DNA of 64,000 bases from NCBI GenBank assembly GCA_963761005.1, contig CAVXFK010000002.1:1-64000 (forward strand). The letters are read 5' to 3'. This document shows, piece by piece, positions 35,850 to 44,474 of the stretch. This DNA comes from DASWJZ01 sp963761005. Lineage in GTDB: Bacteria; Pseudomonadota; Alphaproteobacteria; Rhizobiales; Afifellaceae. Numbering within the stretch: position 1 is the stretch's first letter; each line of letters opens with the position of its first letter. Below the pieces are notes generated by a model. That model was not told the DNA's origin and ran no database searches. It was given only the letters and a program-made list of their open reading frames with translations. The position numbers and the translations under genes are program-made.

Positions 35850-36158
35850 ATGTCCGGGATTCAGATGAAAGTCTGGCCGCGTGCCGCGATGGCGGCGGCG
35901 ATGGCGGCGTTGATCGGGGCGGCGCTGACGGCAAGCCAGGCGGAGGCCTATACCTGCAAGCCCGAAATTGTCCGCAGCGCGTCCGCCGTGCGCGAGGAAA
36001 ATGCGCTCAGCATGGCGCGGAGCGCTTGGTCGGCTGCCGCGGGGAACCGCTACGGCGCGTCGTGGCAGGTGTGGGACCTCGCCGAGTTGAAGAGCCAGCA
36101 CTGCACCGCTTCCGGCGGTACGTGGACGTGCAACGCCGCCGCGAAGCCGTGCCACTAG
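35850..36158 (+). CDS. Small secreted cysteine-containing protein, function unknown
   Basis: A 102-residue protein with a signal peptide (hydrophobic MAAAMAALIGAALTA, cleavage after QAEA). The mature part of about 70 residues has four Cys (YTCKPE, SQHCTAS, TWTCN, KPCH), which suggests two disulfides in the periplasm. GGAGGAGG lies 5 bases before the ATG. I do not recognise the family. Its place beside a DsbB gene fits a disulfide-bonded product. Confidence 0.65.
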   Translation: MSGIQMKVWPRAAMAAAMAALIGAALTASQAEAYTCKPEIVRSASAVREENALSMARSAWSAAAGNRYGASWQVWDLAELKSQHCTASGGTWTCNAAAKPCH

Positions 36159-36291
36159 ATCACAGCCGCAAATCGTCGTGACCGGTCGCCGGCGAGTGGC
36201 CGGTCGGGCCGGGTGCTTGCGGCGTCAGTTGCTGAAATTCCGCAATCTCGACTCGACGCTGACGGGACGGAACATCGACGGAGGGAAGCTC

Positions 36292-36699
36292 ATGAAACGC
36301 ATTGCTATGCTTGCGACGGCCTTGCAGATGATCGTCGGCATTTTGGTGGCGGGCGTGTCGCCGGCTTTGGCGCAGGACGGTTTTCAGGCATTGCTGGAAT
36401 CCGACGTGTCCGCGGTCGAGGCCAAGCTGCAGCTCACAGGAGACGAGAAGAGCCAGGTCGACGCGATCCTGCAGGACGGCGTCAAGCAGCGCCTGGCGGT
36501 TCTCGACAAGCTCGGCGTCACCTACCGAAAGAAGCCCTCGTTCGGAACGCTGCTGAAGCTCCGATCGCAGATGGACGACATCCGCACGGAGCAGCAAACG
36601 GCGCTGGCCAAGATTCTCACGGAAAACCAGATGTTCGTCGTCGATCAGATGGCGACGGATTCTGAGCAGAAATTCCGCGCCGTACTACTCGGTTCGTGA
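36292..36699 (+). CDS. Secreted helical protein, function unknown
   Basis: A 135-residue protein with a clear signal peptide (MKRIAMLATALQMIVGILVA, cleavage ALA-QDG). The mature part is almost entirely charged amphipathic helix (AVEAKLQLTGDEKSQVDAIL, RSQMDDIRTEQQTALAKILTE). The LTGDEKSQVDAIL stretch resembles the LT-x-EQ helices of Spy/CpxP-like periplasmic proteins, but the LTxxQ repeat is not convincing. GGAGGG is 5-6 bases before the ATG. It is followed by a strong terminator. Confidence 0.65.
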   Translation: MKRIAMLATALQMIVGILVAGVSPALAQDGFQALLESDVSAVEAKLQLTGDEKSQVDAILQDGVKQRLAVLDKLGVTYRKKPSFGTLLKLRSQMDDIRTEQQTALAKILTENQMFVVDQMATDSEQKFRAVLLGS

Positions 36700-36708
36700 G
36701 CGTTACAA

Positions 36709-36737
36709 GCGAAGGCGCCGACATGCGGCGCCTTCGC
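36709..36737. terminator. Bidirectional terminator hairpin
   Basis: GCGAAGGCGCCG (36709-36720), loop ACATG, CGGCGCCTTCGC (36726-36737): a perfect 12-bp stem between two convergent genes. No strong U run follows on either side. Confidence 0.7.
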
Positions 36738-36769
36738 TCCCGGTCTCCGTTGTCAGTGCTGATCTGAGA

Positions 36770-37372
36770 TCAGCTGAATAGCCACCAGTTCCAGCCGCCG
36801 TCATTCGGGCAGTCGACGAATCCGCATTCCATGAAGGTGGTGAGCGTCTCGACGACGGCGAGCACCGCCAAAATTCCAACCGCCGCGCCGGCCAGGCTCT
36901 TCAGCCGATCGGGCTCGCTCGTTGTCGTTTTGAACCTGAGCAGCTGCACGACACCCACAGCCAAGATGACGATCGCGAAGAGGAGAGCGCCCCACGCATA
37001 GAGATGAAGGCCCATGACAGGCTGGCCAAACGGCGGGTTCGAAGTGGCCATCAAGGTGGGTAGGCCCGTCTTCGTGTCGAAGTACGGATCGATGTGCAAA
37101 AGCGACTGCCGGATCGATATGCCGATTCCAAACACCGCCGACACGAGACAAACGCCGTAGTGACGCAGATCGGGTCCGAGCATCACGTTCATCGCCGCGC
37201 CGAAGGCAACCGCCAGCATGGCGACCCGCTGCAGCTGACAAAGCGTGCAGGGAAGCTCGTGATAGGAAAACTGATAGACGTAGGCGCCGAGCAGGACACC
37301 GATCATGGCGAGCATGCCGACGAGATTGAGAACGCGCGCAAGATCGGGCGAAAGCCCCTCGTCGCGGCTCAT
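36770..37372 (-). CDS. DsbB-family disulfide-bond formation protein
   Basis: A 200-residue inner-membrane protein with four to five hydrophobic segments. The first redox pair is in the short loop ELPCTLCQLQR (CxxC) after helix 1, typical of DsbB. Other Cys lie in the C-terminal ECGFVDCPNDGG. It reoxidises a periplasmic thiol oxidase using quinone. I chose the ATG at 37372, which overlaps the stop of the tiny upstream gene (ATGA). Confidence 0.88.
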   Translation of the reverse strand: MSRDEGLSPDLARVLNLVGMLAMIGVLLGAYVYQFSYHELPCTLCQLQRVAMLAVAFGAAMNVMLGPDLRHYGVCLVSAVFGIGISIRQSLLHIDPYFDTKTGLPTLMATSNPPFGQPVMGLHLYAWGALLFAIVILAVGVVQLLRFKTTTSEPDRLKSLAGAAVGILAVLAVVETLTTFMECGFVDCPNDGGWNWWLFS

Positions 37373-37527
37373 AGCTGGATCCCCAGATTCGTGGAGAAAT
37401 CGACGTCCTGTACGAAGATCACGATTCCAAGAATCAGAGCCGCCATCACCAGGGCCCACGCCCAGCGGACGCGCCGCCAAAGGAGAATGCTGGCTGCCGC
37501 AAGCAATCCGTATGTCACGGTCATCAT
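37369..37527 (-). CDS. 52-residue membrane protein coupled to dsbB (DUF5993-like)
   Basis: This gene is easily missed because it is short. From ATG 37527 (or 37524) it reads MMTVTYGLLAAASILLWRR, then a second hydrophobic segment (WALVMAALILGIVIF), and ends NLGIQL with a stop overlapping the dsbB-like start. GGAGGA lies 7 bases before the ATG. Two helices with an Arg/Trp-rich loop and coupling to dsbB match the DUF5993 small proteins found next to DsbB homologues. Its role is unknown; a DsbB partner or stabiliser is plausible. Confidence 0.7.
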   Translation of the reverse strand: MMTVTYGLLAAASILLWRRVRWAWALVMAALILGIVIFVQDVDFSTNLGIQL

Positions 37528-37811
37528 CGGATCGTCCTCCGCCGCTGGAAGTGATTCCGAGTAAGACGTTCATGGCGCTCACCGGGCCGGCATGTCAAAC
37601 GCAACCGCGCCGTTGAATTTTCAGGGACACATAGAAGCTCAAAGATAAGTACTGAGCCGGTCACGCAAAGCGCAAGAACAAGCGGGATTGCGCTTGATGC
37701 CGAGCGAGCCGCGGCGGCTTTTCGGGCTTTGCCTGGCCCTTCTGAATCAAGTACCGTGACGGCGCCCACTTAAGGCGGATCGAGAGGGCGTGGAGGGGAG
37801 CCACAGCGCAG

Positions 37812-38207
37812 ATGATCAGGCAGGTTCCCCCCGATGCCGCCTTCATCCCCTGGCCCCTCGACGGCTACACATACTTGATGTTCGCCTTCTTGCTGGTGGC
37901 GATCGTCACGTTCTTCGCGATCGTCCTCTGGATCCTCGGGTTGCCGGGGAAGATCGCCATCCAGCGCCGGCATCCGCACGCCGAGACCGTCAAGATCATG
38001 GGGTGGGCGGGTGCTCTCGCGGTCGTGCCGTGGATTCACGCTTTCATCTGGGCGTTCCACGATTCGCTGACCATCGACATCCGCCGCTTTCCGAAGGAAG
38101 AAGAAAAGGCGATCGACGACGAAATCGCGCGGCTTACCGGCGGCGGCGGAGCCAAGGTCGAGGTCGATCGGCCGACAACTCTGCCTGACCCCCGCCCCGA
38201 GACCTGA
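37812..38207 (+). CDS. DUF3302 (YiaW-like) inner-membrane protein
   Basis: A 131-residue protein with two transmembrane helices (TYLMFAFLLVAIVTFFAIVLW, GWAGALAVVPWIHAFIWAF) and a charged C-terminal tail. The motif DSLTIDIRRFP after the second helix is typical of DUF3302. These proteins pair with a HlyD-like protein (YiaV/YiaW), as here, 18 bp downstream. Function unknown; probably a partner in envelope transport. Confidence 0.82.
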   Translation: MIRQVPPDAAFIPWPLDGYTYLMFAFLLVAIVTFFAIVLWILGLPGKIAIQRRHPHAETVKIMGWAGALAVVPWIHAFIWAFHDSLTIDIRRFPKEEEKAIDDEIARLTGGGGAKVEVDRPTTLPDPRPET

Positions 38208-38225
38208 CCGAGACGGGCCGACGCG

Positions 38226-39368
38226 ATGGGAATGGCAATCACCATTACGGTCATCTACGTCGCGGCCGTCTGGCTTGTCTTCTTCCGCTTCAAATGGCTG
38301 AAATTCAATTTCGTCTGGGGCGTGGTCTCGTTCTGGATCGGCTTCCACCTGCTGCTGATCTTCATGATCGGCCTTCGATTCAACGCTCCCTACACGATCG
38401 ATGCGCATCTGATCCGCAACACCATTCAGATCGTGCCTCGGCTTGAGGGGCCAACGCTCCTGAAGGAGGTGCTGGTCGAGGCAAATCAGCCGGTCAAGAA
38501 AGGCACGCCGCTCTACAAATTCGACACGACGATCTACGAGCAGAAGCTCGCCGCAGCCAAAGCCCAGCTCGCCGCCGCCGAGCAAAACACCAAGATCCTC
38601 GATACCGACGTCCAGGCGGCGCAGGATCAGCTTACCCAGGCACAGGCGCAGCTTGCCTACGCAAAATCGCAGCAGAAGCGGTTCACCAACCTCTCCAGCC
38701 AGGGCGGCGCGCGCCAGGAGGATGTCGACAAGTGGAACGCCGAGGTGGAGGCGGATACGGCGGCAGCCTCCGCCGCGGAGGCCACGCTGCAGAAGGCGCA
38801 ACTCGCCAAGGACAACAACATCGACGGCGTCAACACCAGCGTCGCCCAAGCGCGCGCGCAGGTGGCCGAGGCGCAGTACTACCTGGACCAGACCACCATC
38901 GTCGCGCCGACCGACGGCTACATCGTTTCGCAGCAGGCCTATCCCGGTCTCGTCGTCGGCGATTTCCGCGTCGGCGCCATTGCCGCCTTCATCACCGACA
39001 ACCCGCCCTACATGCTCGGCGCCTTCTTCCAAGAACACATCAAGTTCGTGGAGCCGGGCCAACCGGTCGACATCGCGCTGGACATCGATCCAGGCAAGAT
39101 TCTGACCGGCAAGGTGGAGGCGATCTGGTGGGCGACAGGCCAGGGCCAGTACGTCCCGTCCGGCAGGCTGCCGGACTTCATCCTCCCAAAGCTGCAAGGC
39201 AAGTTCGCGGTCCAAGTGGCGTTTGACGATCCCAATGCATTCCTGCCCGCCGGAGCGCACGGGGCGATCGCCATCTATCCCGGCCGAAGCGCCGCTTTCG
39301 AGTTGTTGCGGCGCATCAACATCCGCCTCTACAGCTGGGCGAATTTCATATTCCCGTTTGATCTCTGA
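38226..39368 (+). CDS. HlyD-family membrane-fusion protein (YiaV/YibH-like)
   Basis: A 380-residue protein with two N-terminal helices (ITVIYVAAVWLVFFRF, FWIGFHLLLIFMIGL). A barrel-sandwich half (VPRLEGPTLLKEVLVEANQPVKKGTPLYKFD), a long Ala/Gln coiled coil (about 110 residues), the second half (TIVAPTDGYIVSQQAYPG) and a beta-barrel follow. The fold matches the pHBA-efflux/EmrA-like group. With DUF3302 and the outer-membrane lipoprotein it forms an apparent tripartite efflux set without its own energising pump in the operon. Confidence 0.87.
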   Translation: MGMAITITVIYVAAVWLVFFRFKWLKFNFVWGVVSFWIGFHLLLIFMIGLRFNAPYTIDAHLIRNTIQIVPRLEGPTLLKEVLVEANQPVKKGTPLYKFDTTIYEQKLAAAKAQLAAAEQNTKILDTDVQAAQDQLTQAQAQLAYAKSQQKRFTNLSSQGGARQEDVDKWNAEVEADTAAASAAEATLQKAQLAKDNNIDGVNTSVAQARAQVAEAQYYLDQTTIVAPTDGYIVSQQAYPGLVVGDFRVGAIAAFITDNPPYMLGAFFQEHIKFVEPGQPVDIALDIDPGKILTGKVEAIWWATGQGQYVPSGRLPDFILPKLQGKFAVQVAFDDPNAFLPAGAHGAIAIYPGRSAAFELLRRINIRLYSWANFIFPFDL

Positions 39369-39460
39369 TTCGACGCAATGGGGGGCGACCTTAGCGAATG
39401 CGCGAGCGACAGCCACTGAAGCGCTGGCCTGAGGTGCGGAAGAAGGGACGAGGTCCGAGT

Positions 39461-41065
39461 ATGGCTGCCGGCTCGCTTGCTGCCGTCTGCCGCTACGCCT
39501 TGCCCGTTTTCGCGTCATCGTTCGTCGCCGGCTGCACGATGGTCGGGCCGGATTTCGTCACGCCGCTCGCGGCCGAGAAGGCCGGCTGGACCAGCGCCGG
39601 GAGCCCCGGCGTCAGCGCACGCAGCCAGCCGTCGATCGAATGGTGGAAGCGGCTTAACGATCCTGTCCTCGACAAGCTCGTCGATGTCGCCTTCGCGCAG
39701 AACCTGACACTCCAGATCGCCGCGGTGCGCATCTATCAGGCCCGAGCGCAACTCGGCATCGTTCTCGGCGACCGGTTTCCGCAAAGCCAGAAGGTCGGCG
39801 CCGGCTACAAGAAGGAATGGCTGTCGAAGGATGTCGGCGTCCTGAAGGAGATTTCCAAGATCGATCCCTCCTTCGACCCGACGTTCGAGACGTGGTCGAC
39901 CGGTTTCGACGCAAGCTGGGAGCTCGATCTCTGGGGCCAGGTGAGGCGCGGCATCCAGGCCGCGACCGCCAACGTCGTTGTGCAGGTCGCCGACTACGAC
40001 GATGTCCTCGTCACGCTCGTCGGCGACGTTGCGACCGCCTATGTCACGATCAGGGAACTGCAGGCGGAACTGGCTCTTGCCCAGGCGAACGTGACCACCC
40101 AGACCAAGAGCCTCCATCTCACCGAGGTGCGTTTCAAGAACGGGGTGACGACCGAGCTTGACGTCCAGGAAGCGACCGCCCTGCTCGACAACACGAAGGC
40201 CGAAATCCCTGCTTTGGAAGCAGATCTCGCCAAGGCGGAGAACGCGCTTGCGGTGCTTCTCGGCATGCCGGCGGGCGACGTCGACGCGGCCGTTCGCCGG
40301 CCGCGAGCGATGCCCAATCCGCCCGCCAGGATCGGCGTCGGCATACCCGCCGACCTGCTTCGGCGCCGGCCGGACATTCGCGCCGCGGAGATGCGCGCGG
40401 CGGAGCAGTCCGCGCAGATCGGCGTCGCCCAAGCGGACCTCTATCCGCAGTTCGGCATCACAGGCTCAATCGGTTTGAAGGCGACCGACTTTCCCGACCT
40501 GTTCACGGGCGGCAGCCGCGCGGGCCTCTTCAATCCGGGGATATCCTGGAATTTCCTCAACTACGGCCGCATCCGCAACAATGTGCGCGTGCACGACGCC
40601 CGTTACCAGGAGGCGATCGTCAACTATCAGCAGACCGTGCTGAAGGCCTACAGCGAGGTTGAGGACGCGCTTACGGCGTTCCTGAAGGCGAAAGAGCAGG
40701 CGGTGTATCTCGCACAGGCTTCCGCGGCAGCGGACAAGGCCGTCGGGATCGCGCTCGACCAGTACGAACAGGGCACCGCCGACTATTCGCGCGTGCTCAA
40801 CACGGAGACCGCTCTCCTTCACACGCAGCAGCGGCTCGCAGCAGTGCGCGCCGAGGTGCTGACGAATTTGATCGCCGTCTACAAGGGACTGGGCGGTGGC
40901 TGGGAACCGGCGAATGCCGGACCGTTCATCTCAGACGCGAACCGGGAGGAGATGGCCAAGCGGACCAAGTGGGGCCGGCTTCTTGATCCGGACGCGATCA
41001 CGCCAACCGAGCGCTTGCTGAGGCCGACCTTGCCGACCGTCGACCCGGTGAATGCGACCCAGTAG
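39461..41065 (+). CDS. Outer-membrane efflux lipoprotein (NodT/OprM family)
   Basis: A 534-residue protein. The ATG at 39461 places a lipobox (SSFVAGC, Cys25) at the end of a normal signal peptide; ATG 39398 would add an unusual 21-residue front. The two OEP repeats contain long helices and the family motifs SWELDLWGQVRRGIQAATA, LLRRRPDIRAAEMRAAEQSAQIGVA and PGISWNFLNYGRIRNNV. It forms the outer-membrane channel for the HlyD protein upstream and perhaps also for the YbhGFSR-like exporter, which has no outer-membrane gene of its own. Confidence 0.88.
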   Translation: MAAGSLAAVCRYALPVFASSFVAGCTMVGPDFVTPLAAEKAGWTSAGSPGVSARSQPSIEWWKRLNDPVLDKLVDVAFAQNLTLQIAAVRIYQARAQLGIVLGDRFPQSQKVGAGYKKEWLSKDVGVLKEISKIDPSFDPTFETWSTGFDASWELDLWGQVRRGIQAATANVVVQVADYDDVLVTLVGDVATAYVTIRELQAELALAQANVTTQTKSLHLTEVRFKNGVTTELDVQEATALLDNTKAEIPALEADLAKAENALAVLLGMPAGDVDAAVRRPRAMPNPPARIGVGIPADLLRRRPDIRAAEMRAAEQSAQIGVAQADLYPQFGITGSIGLKATDFPDLFTGGSRAGLFNPGISWNFLNYGRIRNNVRVHDARYQEAIVNYQQTVLKAYSEVEDALTAFLKAKEQAVYLAQASAAADKAVGIALDQYEQGTADYSRVLNTETALLHTQQRLAAVRAEVLTNLIAVYKGLGGGWEPANAGPFISDANREEMAKRTKWGRLLDPDAITPTERLLRPTLPTVDPVNATQ

Positions 41066-41199
41066 GCGTCGGCTACACCTCAGATACTCCGGAGTTAGCG
41101 CAAGAGGCCCTGCCGACGTCTGACATCGTGAGCCATTGATCTCGGGCGCCAAAGAACCGAGGCTGGAGCCGCAACGTCTCGCTCAGGCGGCAGCTCTCA

Positions 41200-42609
41200 A
41201 TGGATCATCCGGTATCCGGGCCTCGAACGCGGGGTCGGAAGGCTAAGAAATCGCGGGCCCGCGCGCCGGCGAGCCGGGCGATACTGGCGCTTAACGCCTT
41301 CGATCCACGGCGCTCCAGAGACCTCGACAACTCGGTCGGAGCGCTGCTTGCGCGGCGGATTGGGACTTTCGGCCCGATCTCGATGCTGTTCTACGACCGG
41401 CCGCTGCATTTCGTGCGGGGCGAGGGCGCGTGCATGTACGACGCCGAGGGGCATGCTTACCTCGACGTCTACAACAACGTTCCGTCGGTCGGGCACGCGC
41501 ATCCGCATGTGGTCGAGGCGATCGCCCGCCAGGCGGCGCTCCTGAACATCCACACCCGCTACCTGCATGAGACGGTGCTAGCCTATGCGGAGCGCCTTCT
41601 CGCGACGCTCCCCGCGCCGATCTCCAACATCGCCTTCACCTGCACGGGGAGCGAAAGCAACGATCTGGCGCTGCAGGTGGCACGCGCCGCCACCGGCGGA
41701 GAGGGCTTCGTCGTCACCGAGAACGCCTATCACGGCAACAGCTCGGCGGTGGTGGAGATATCGCCGTCGTCGACACCCGGCCGGCCGGCGGCGCGGCACG
41801 TGCGTTTCGTCCCGCCGCCCGACCCGCGCCGCGCTTCCGGTAAGAATGTCGGGGTGCGGTTCGCTGCCGATGTGCGCGCTGCAATCGAGGACCTTGAGGC
41901 GCACGGCATTCGCTTCGCCGCGCTGATCTTCGACAGCATCTTCTCCAGCGACGGAGTCTATGCCGACCCGCCCGATTTGCTCAGGCTCGCCGTCAATGCC
42001 GCGCACAAGGCCGGCGGCCTTGTCATCGCCGACGAGGTGCAGCCGGGCTTCGGCCGCACTGGCAAGCATATGTGGGGCTTTGAGCGCCACAGAATAGCGC
42101 CCGACATGGTCACGATGGGAAAGCCGATGGGGAACGGCTACCCAATCGGCGCGGTCGCCGCGAGCCCGGCGCTCTTCAAGACGTTCACCGACGGCGTCGG
42201 CTATTTCAACACCTTCGGCGGCAGCCCGGTCGCGGCGGCGGCAGGGATGGCGGTGCTTGACGTGTTGGAAGGGGAGCGGCTCATCGCGAACGCCGGCAAG
42301 GTCGGTGCGCACCTTGCGCGGAATCTAGACGCTCTCGCCGCAAGCCATGAAGCGATCGGCGCGGTGCGCGGCGCGGGGCTCTATCTCGGCGTCGAGTTTG
42401 TCTCCGACCGCGAAGCGTGGGCGCCCGACCCGGCGACGGCGCGCCATGTCATCAATTTCCTGCGCGACAGGCGCATCCTGATCGGCGCCGCCGGGCCATA
42501 TGGCAACGTGCTGAAGATCCGCCCGCCGCTTTGCTTCAGTACCGGTCAGGCGGATACGCTCGTCACCGCGATCGACGCGGCGCTTACTCCGCGGCGACGA
42601 CGTAGGTAA
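41200..42609 (+). CDS. Class-III aminotransferase/phospholyase (AGXT2L-like)
   Basis: A 469-residue PLP enzyme with the class-III features: SVGHAHPHVVEAI, the cofactor-phosphate site TCTGSESNDLALQ, NAYHGNSSA, the Asp motif VIADEVQPGFGRTGKHMWG and the lysine motif VTMGKPMGNGYPIGA (Lys about 307). The sequence is closest in style to AGXT2L1/AGXT2L2, which are not transaminases but release phosphate and ammonia from phosphoethanolamine or 5-phosphohydroxylysine. An APH-type kinase 1.9 kb downstream supports this reading because bacterial fusions of such kinases and phospholyases are known. An ordinary omega- or glyoxylate aminotransferase is the alternative. Confidence 0.75.
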   Translation: MDHPVSGPRTRGRKAKKSRARAPASRAILALNAFDPRRSRDLDNSVGALLARRIGTFGPISMLFYDRPLHFVRGEGACMYDAEGHAYLDVYNNVPSVGHAHPHVVEAIARQAALLNIHTRYLHETVLAYAERLLATLPAPISNIAFTCTGSESNDLALQVARAATGGEGFVVTENAYHGNSSAVVEISPSSTPGRPAARHVRFVPPPDPRRASGKNVGVRFAADVRAAIEDLEAHGIRFAALIFDSIFSSDGVYADPPDLLRLAVNAAHKAGGLVIADEVQPGFGRTGKHMWGFERHRIAPDMVTMGKPMGNGYPIGAVAASPALFKTFTDGVGYFNTFGGSPVAAAAGMAVLDVLEGERLIANAGKVGAHLARNLDALAASHEAIGAVRGAGLYLGVEFVSDREAWAPDPATARHVINFLRDRRILIGAAGPYGNVLKIRPPLCFSTGQADTLVTAIDAALTPRRRRR

Positions 42610-42620
42610 AGGCGCACCTC

Positions 42621-43422
42621 ATGTCCAAGACGCAATACACCCTCGACGACGAATGGACGGCGGCACGCGAACGGCTGACTCAACTCGAAGGACATTTGGA
42701 TTCGGTGACCTTTGAGCACATGCAGAGGATTGGCGTTGGTGCCGGCTGGCGATGTCTGGAAGTCGGGGGAGGTGGCGGCTCCGTTGCCAAATGGCTGTGC
42801 GAGAAGGTCGGCGTAACCGGTCATGTGATGGCAACCGACCTCGACACCCGTTTCCTGGATGACTTGGACTACCCGCACCTTGAGGTACGACAGCACAATA
42901 TCGAGCAGGATGACCTGCCGGAGGGTCAATTCGATCTGGTCCATACGCGGATCGTCATCGTTCACCTCCACCAACAGAAGCGGGCGTTCAGGCAACTGAT
43001 GCGGGCGGTGAGGCCGGGGCGGATGGATTCTTCTGGAAGAGCCCGATCATCTTACCACGATCGCTGACCCGGAAGCGACGCCCGCCGCGCAGGCGTTGTT
43101 CAACAAGGTCTTGGCGACCCAGCAGGAAGCCTTTCGGCAGCGTGGACAGGACGTGCACATCGGCAATCGTCTCCTGGGCATCCTGCGCGCCGGCGGGTTC
43201 GATTCGCTCGGCGCCGAAGGAAGAACTAGAGTGTTCCAGGGTGGGTCTCCGGAGGTGGAGTTCCACAGGCTGACCTATCGCCAGCTGCGCGATCTGATCC
43301 TGGCATCCGGCAATGTGAGCGCCGGTGAGTTCGATCAATTCATGGCACTGCTGGACGACAAATCCTTTGCCTTCAGATTCTTTCTGGTGATGTCTGCGTG
43401 GGGCCGCAAGCCGGTGAATTGA
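42621..43422 (+). pseudogene. SAM-dependent methyltransferase, one frameshift
   Basis: The start MSKTQYTLDDEWTAARERL leads to a class-I methyltransferase SAM site (CLEVGGGGGSVAKWL, MATDLDTRFLDDL, FDLVHTRIVIVHL). The frame breaks at 43016-43023; dropping one base gives RPGRWILLEEPDHLTTIADP and continues to the stop at 43422 (about 266 residues). The fold is clear, the substrate unknown. It starts 12 bp after the aminotransferase gene, so co-expression is likely. Confidence 0.78.
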
Positions 43423-43636
43423 AGGGAGGCGGTTTCACAGTGCGAGGTGCCGCGCATGCGATTGCCCCATGGGGCGATGTTTGCTGCCTGTCTTGGAGGA
43501 TCTGGCAAACGGCATGATGCGGATGCGCCACGAGCCTATGCAGCGCGCACCTTGCAATTATAGAGGGCACGCGTCCGTGCCGTCCGCCTATGGATGCGCG
43601 TTCATGAGTCCACGACCCTAGAAGTATCGCCCGACT

Positions 43637-44398
43637 TCACGCGATGCACTCGCCGCCATCGACGACGAGCGCATGCCCGGTCATGAAGGCGGAGCGATCC
43701 GACGCCAGGAACAGGATGGCCTCCGCGATCTCTTCGACGCTGGCGAAGCGGCCGAGCGGGATTTTCTTCGCCACATAGTCGAGAAGCGCCTGGCGCCCGC
43801 CCATCTGCCGCGTGAACGGATCGTTGAAGGGCGTGTCCACCCAGCCGGGACAGAGCGCGTTCACGCGGACATTGTATTTCCCGTAGTCGATGGCTATCTG
43901 CTTCACCATCGCGACCGCGGCGTGCTTCGAGGTCGCATAGGCGATCATGCCGGGATCGTAGAAGACGCCGGAATTCGACGAGGTCACGATGATCGAGCCG
44001 CCGCCAGCTTCACGCATGTGCGGCATGACGAGGCGCGCGAGGGTGAAATGCGCCCGCACGTTGATCCGCCACGATTGATCCATCCCGGGCGGATCGACGT
44101 CCTCGAGCGAGCCTTCGACCTGAACGCCGGCATGGCTGTGCAGGATATCGACGCGGCCGAACTCGGCGACAGCGCGCTCGACCAGCCGCGCAAGCGCCGG
44201 CTCGTCACCGACGTCGGTCGCGATCGCGATCGCCGTCCCGCCTTCTTCTGTGATCCGGCGGACGGTCTCTTCGCCCGCCGCGCGGTCGCGGTCGGCGACG
44301 ACGAGACGCGCCCCTTCGCGCGCCATGATCTCCGCGCCGGCGCGGCCGATGCCGGAGCCAGCGCCGGTGACGATCGCCACCCTGTCCTTGAGGATCAC
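43637..44398 (-). CDS. Short-chain dehydrogenase/reductase
   Basis: A 253-residue SDR with TGAGSGIG, active-site Ser/Tyr/Lys (VTSSNSGVFYD, AYATSKHAA) and a PG motif (ALCPGWVDTPF). One oddity: the usual NNAG motif reads HSHAG. I chose the GTG at 44398, directly after a GGGGCGGAAC ribosome site; the listed longer frame has none. It is divergent from the kinase gene with a 76-bp gap. Confidence 0.83.
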   Translation of the reverse strand: MILKDRVAIVTGAGSGIGRAGAEIMAREGARLVVADRDRAAGEETVRRITEEGGTAIAIATDVGDEPALARLVERAVAEFGRVDILHSHAGVQVEGSLEDVDPPGMDQSWRINVRAHFTLARLVMPHMREAGGGSIIVTSSNSGVFYDPGMIAYATSKHAAVAMVKQIAIDYGKYNVRVNALCPGWVDTPFNDPFTRQMGGRQALLDYVAKKIPLGRFASVEEIAEAILFLASDRSAFMTGHALVVDGGECIA

Positions 44399-44474
44399 GC
44401 GTTCCGCCCCTTGTCCGACCGGCAAGATGTGACAAGGTTGCGACCGCAATATCAAGCGTGGCTGGCCGGGCGAA

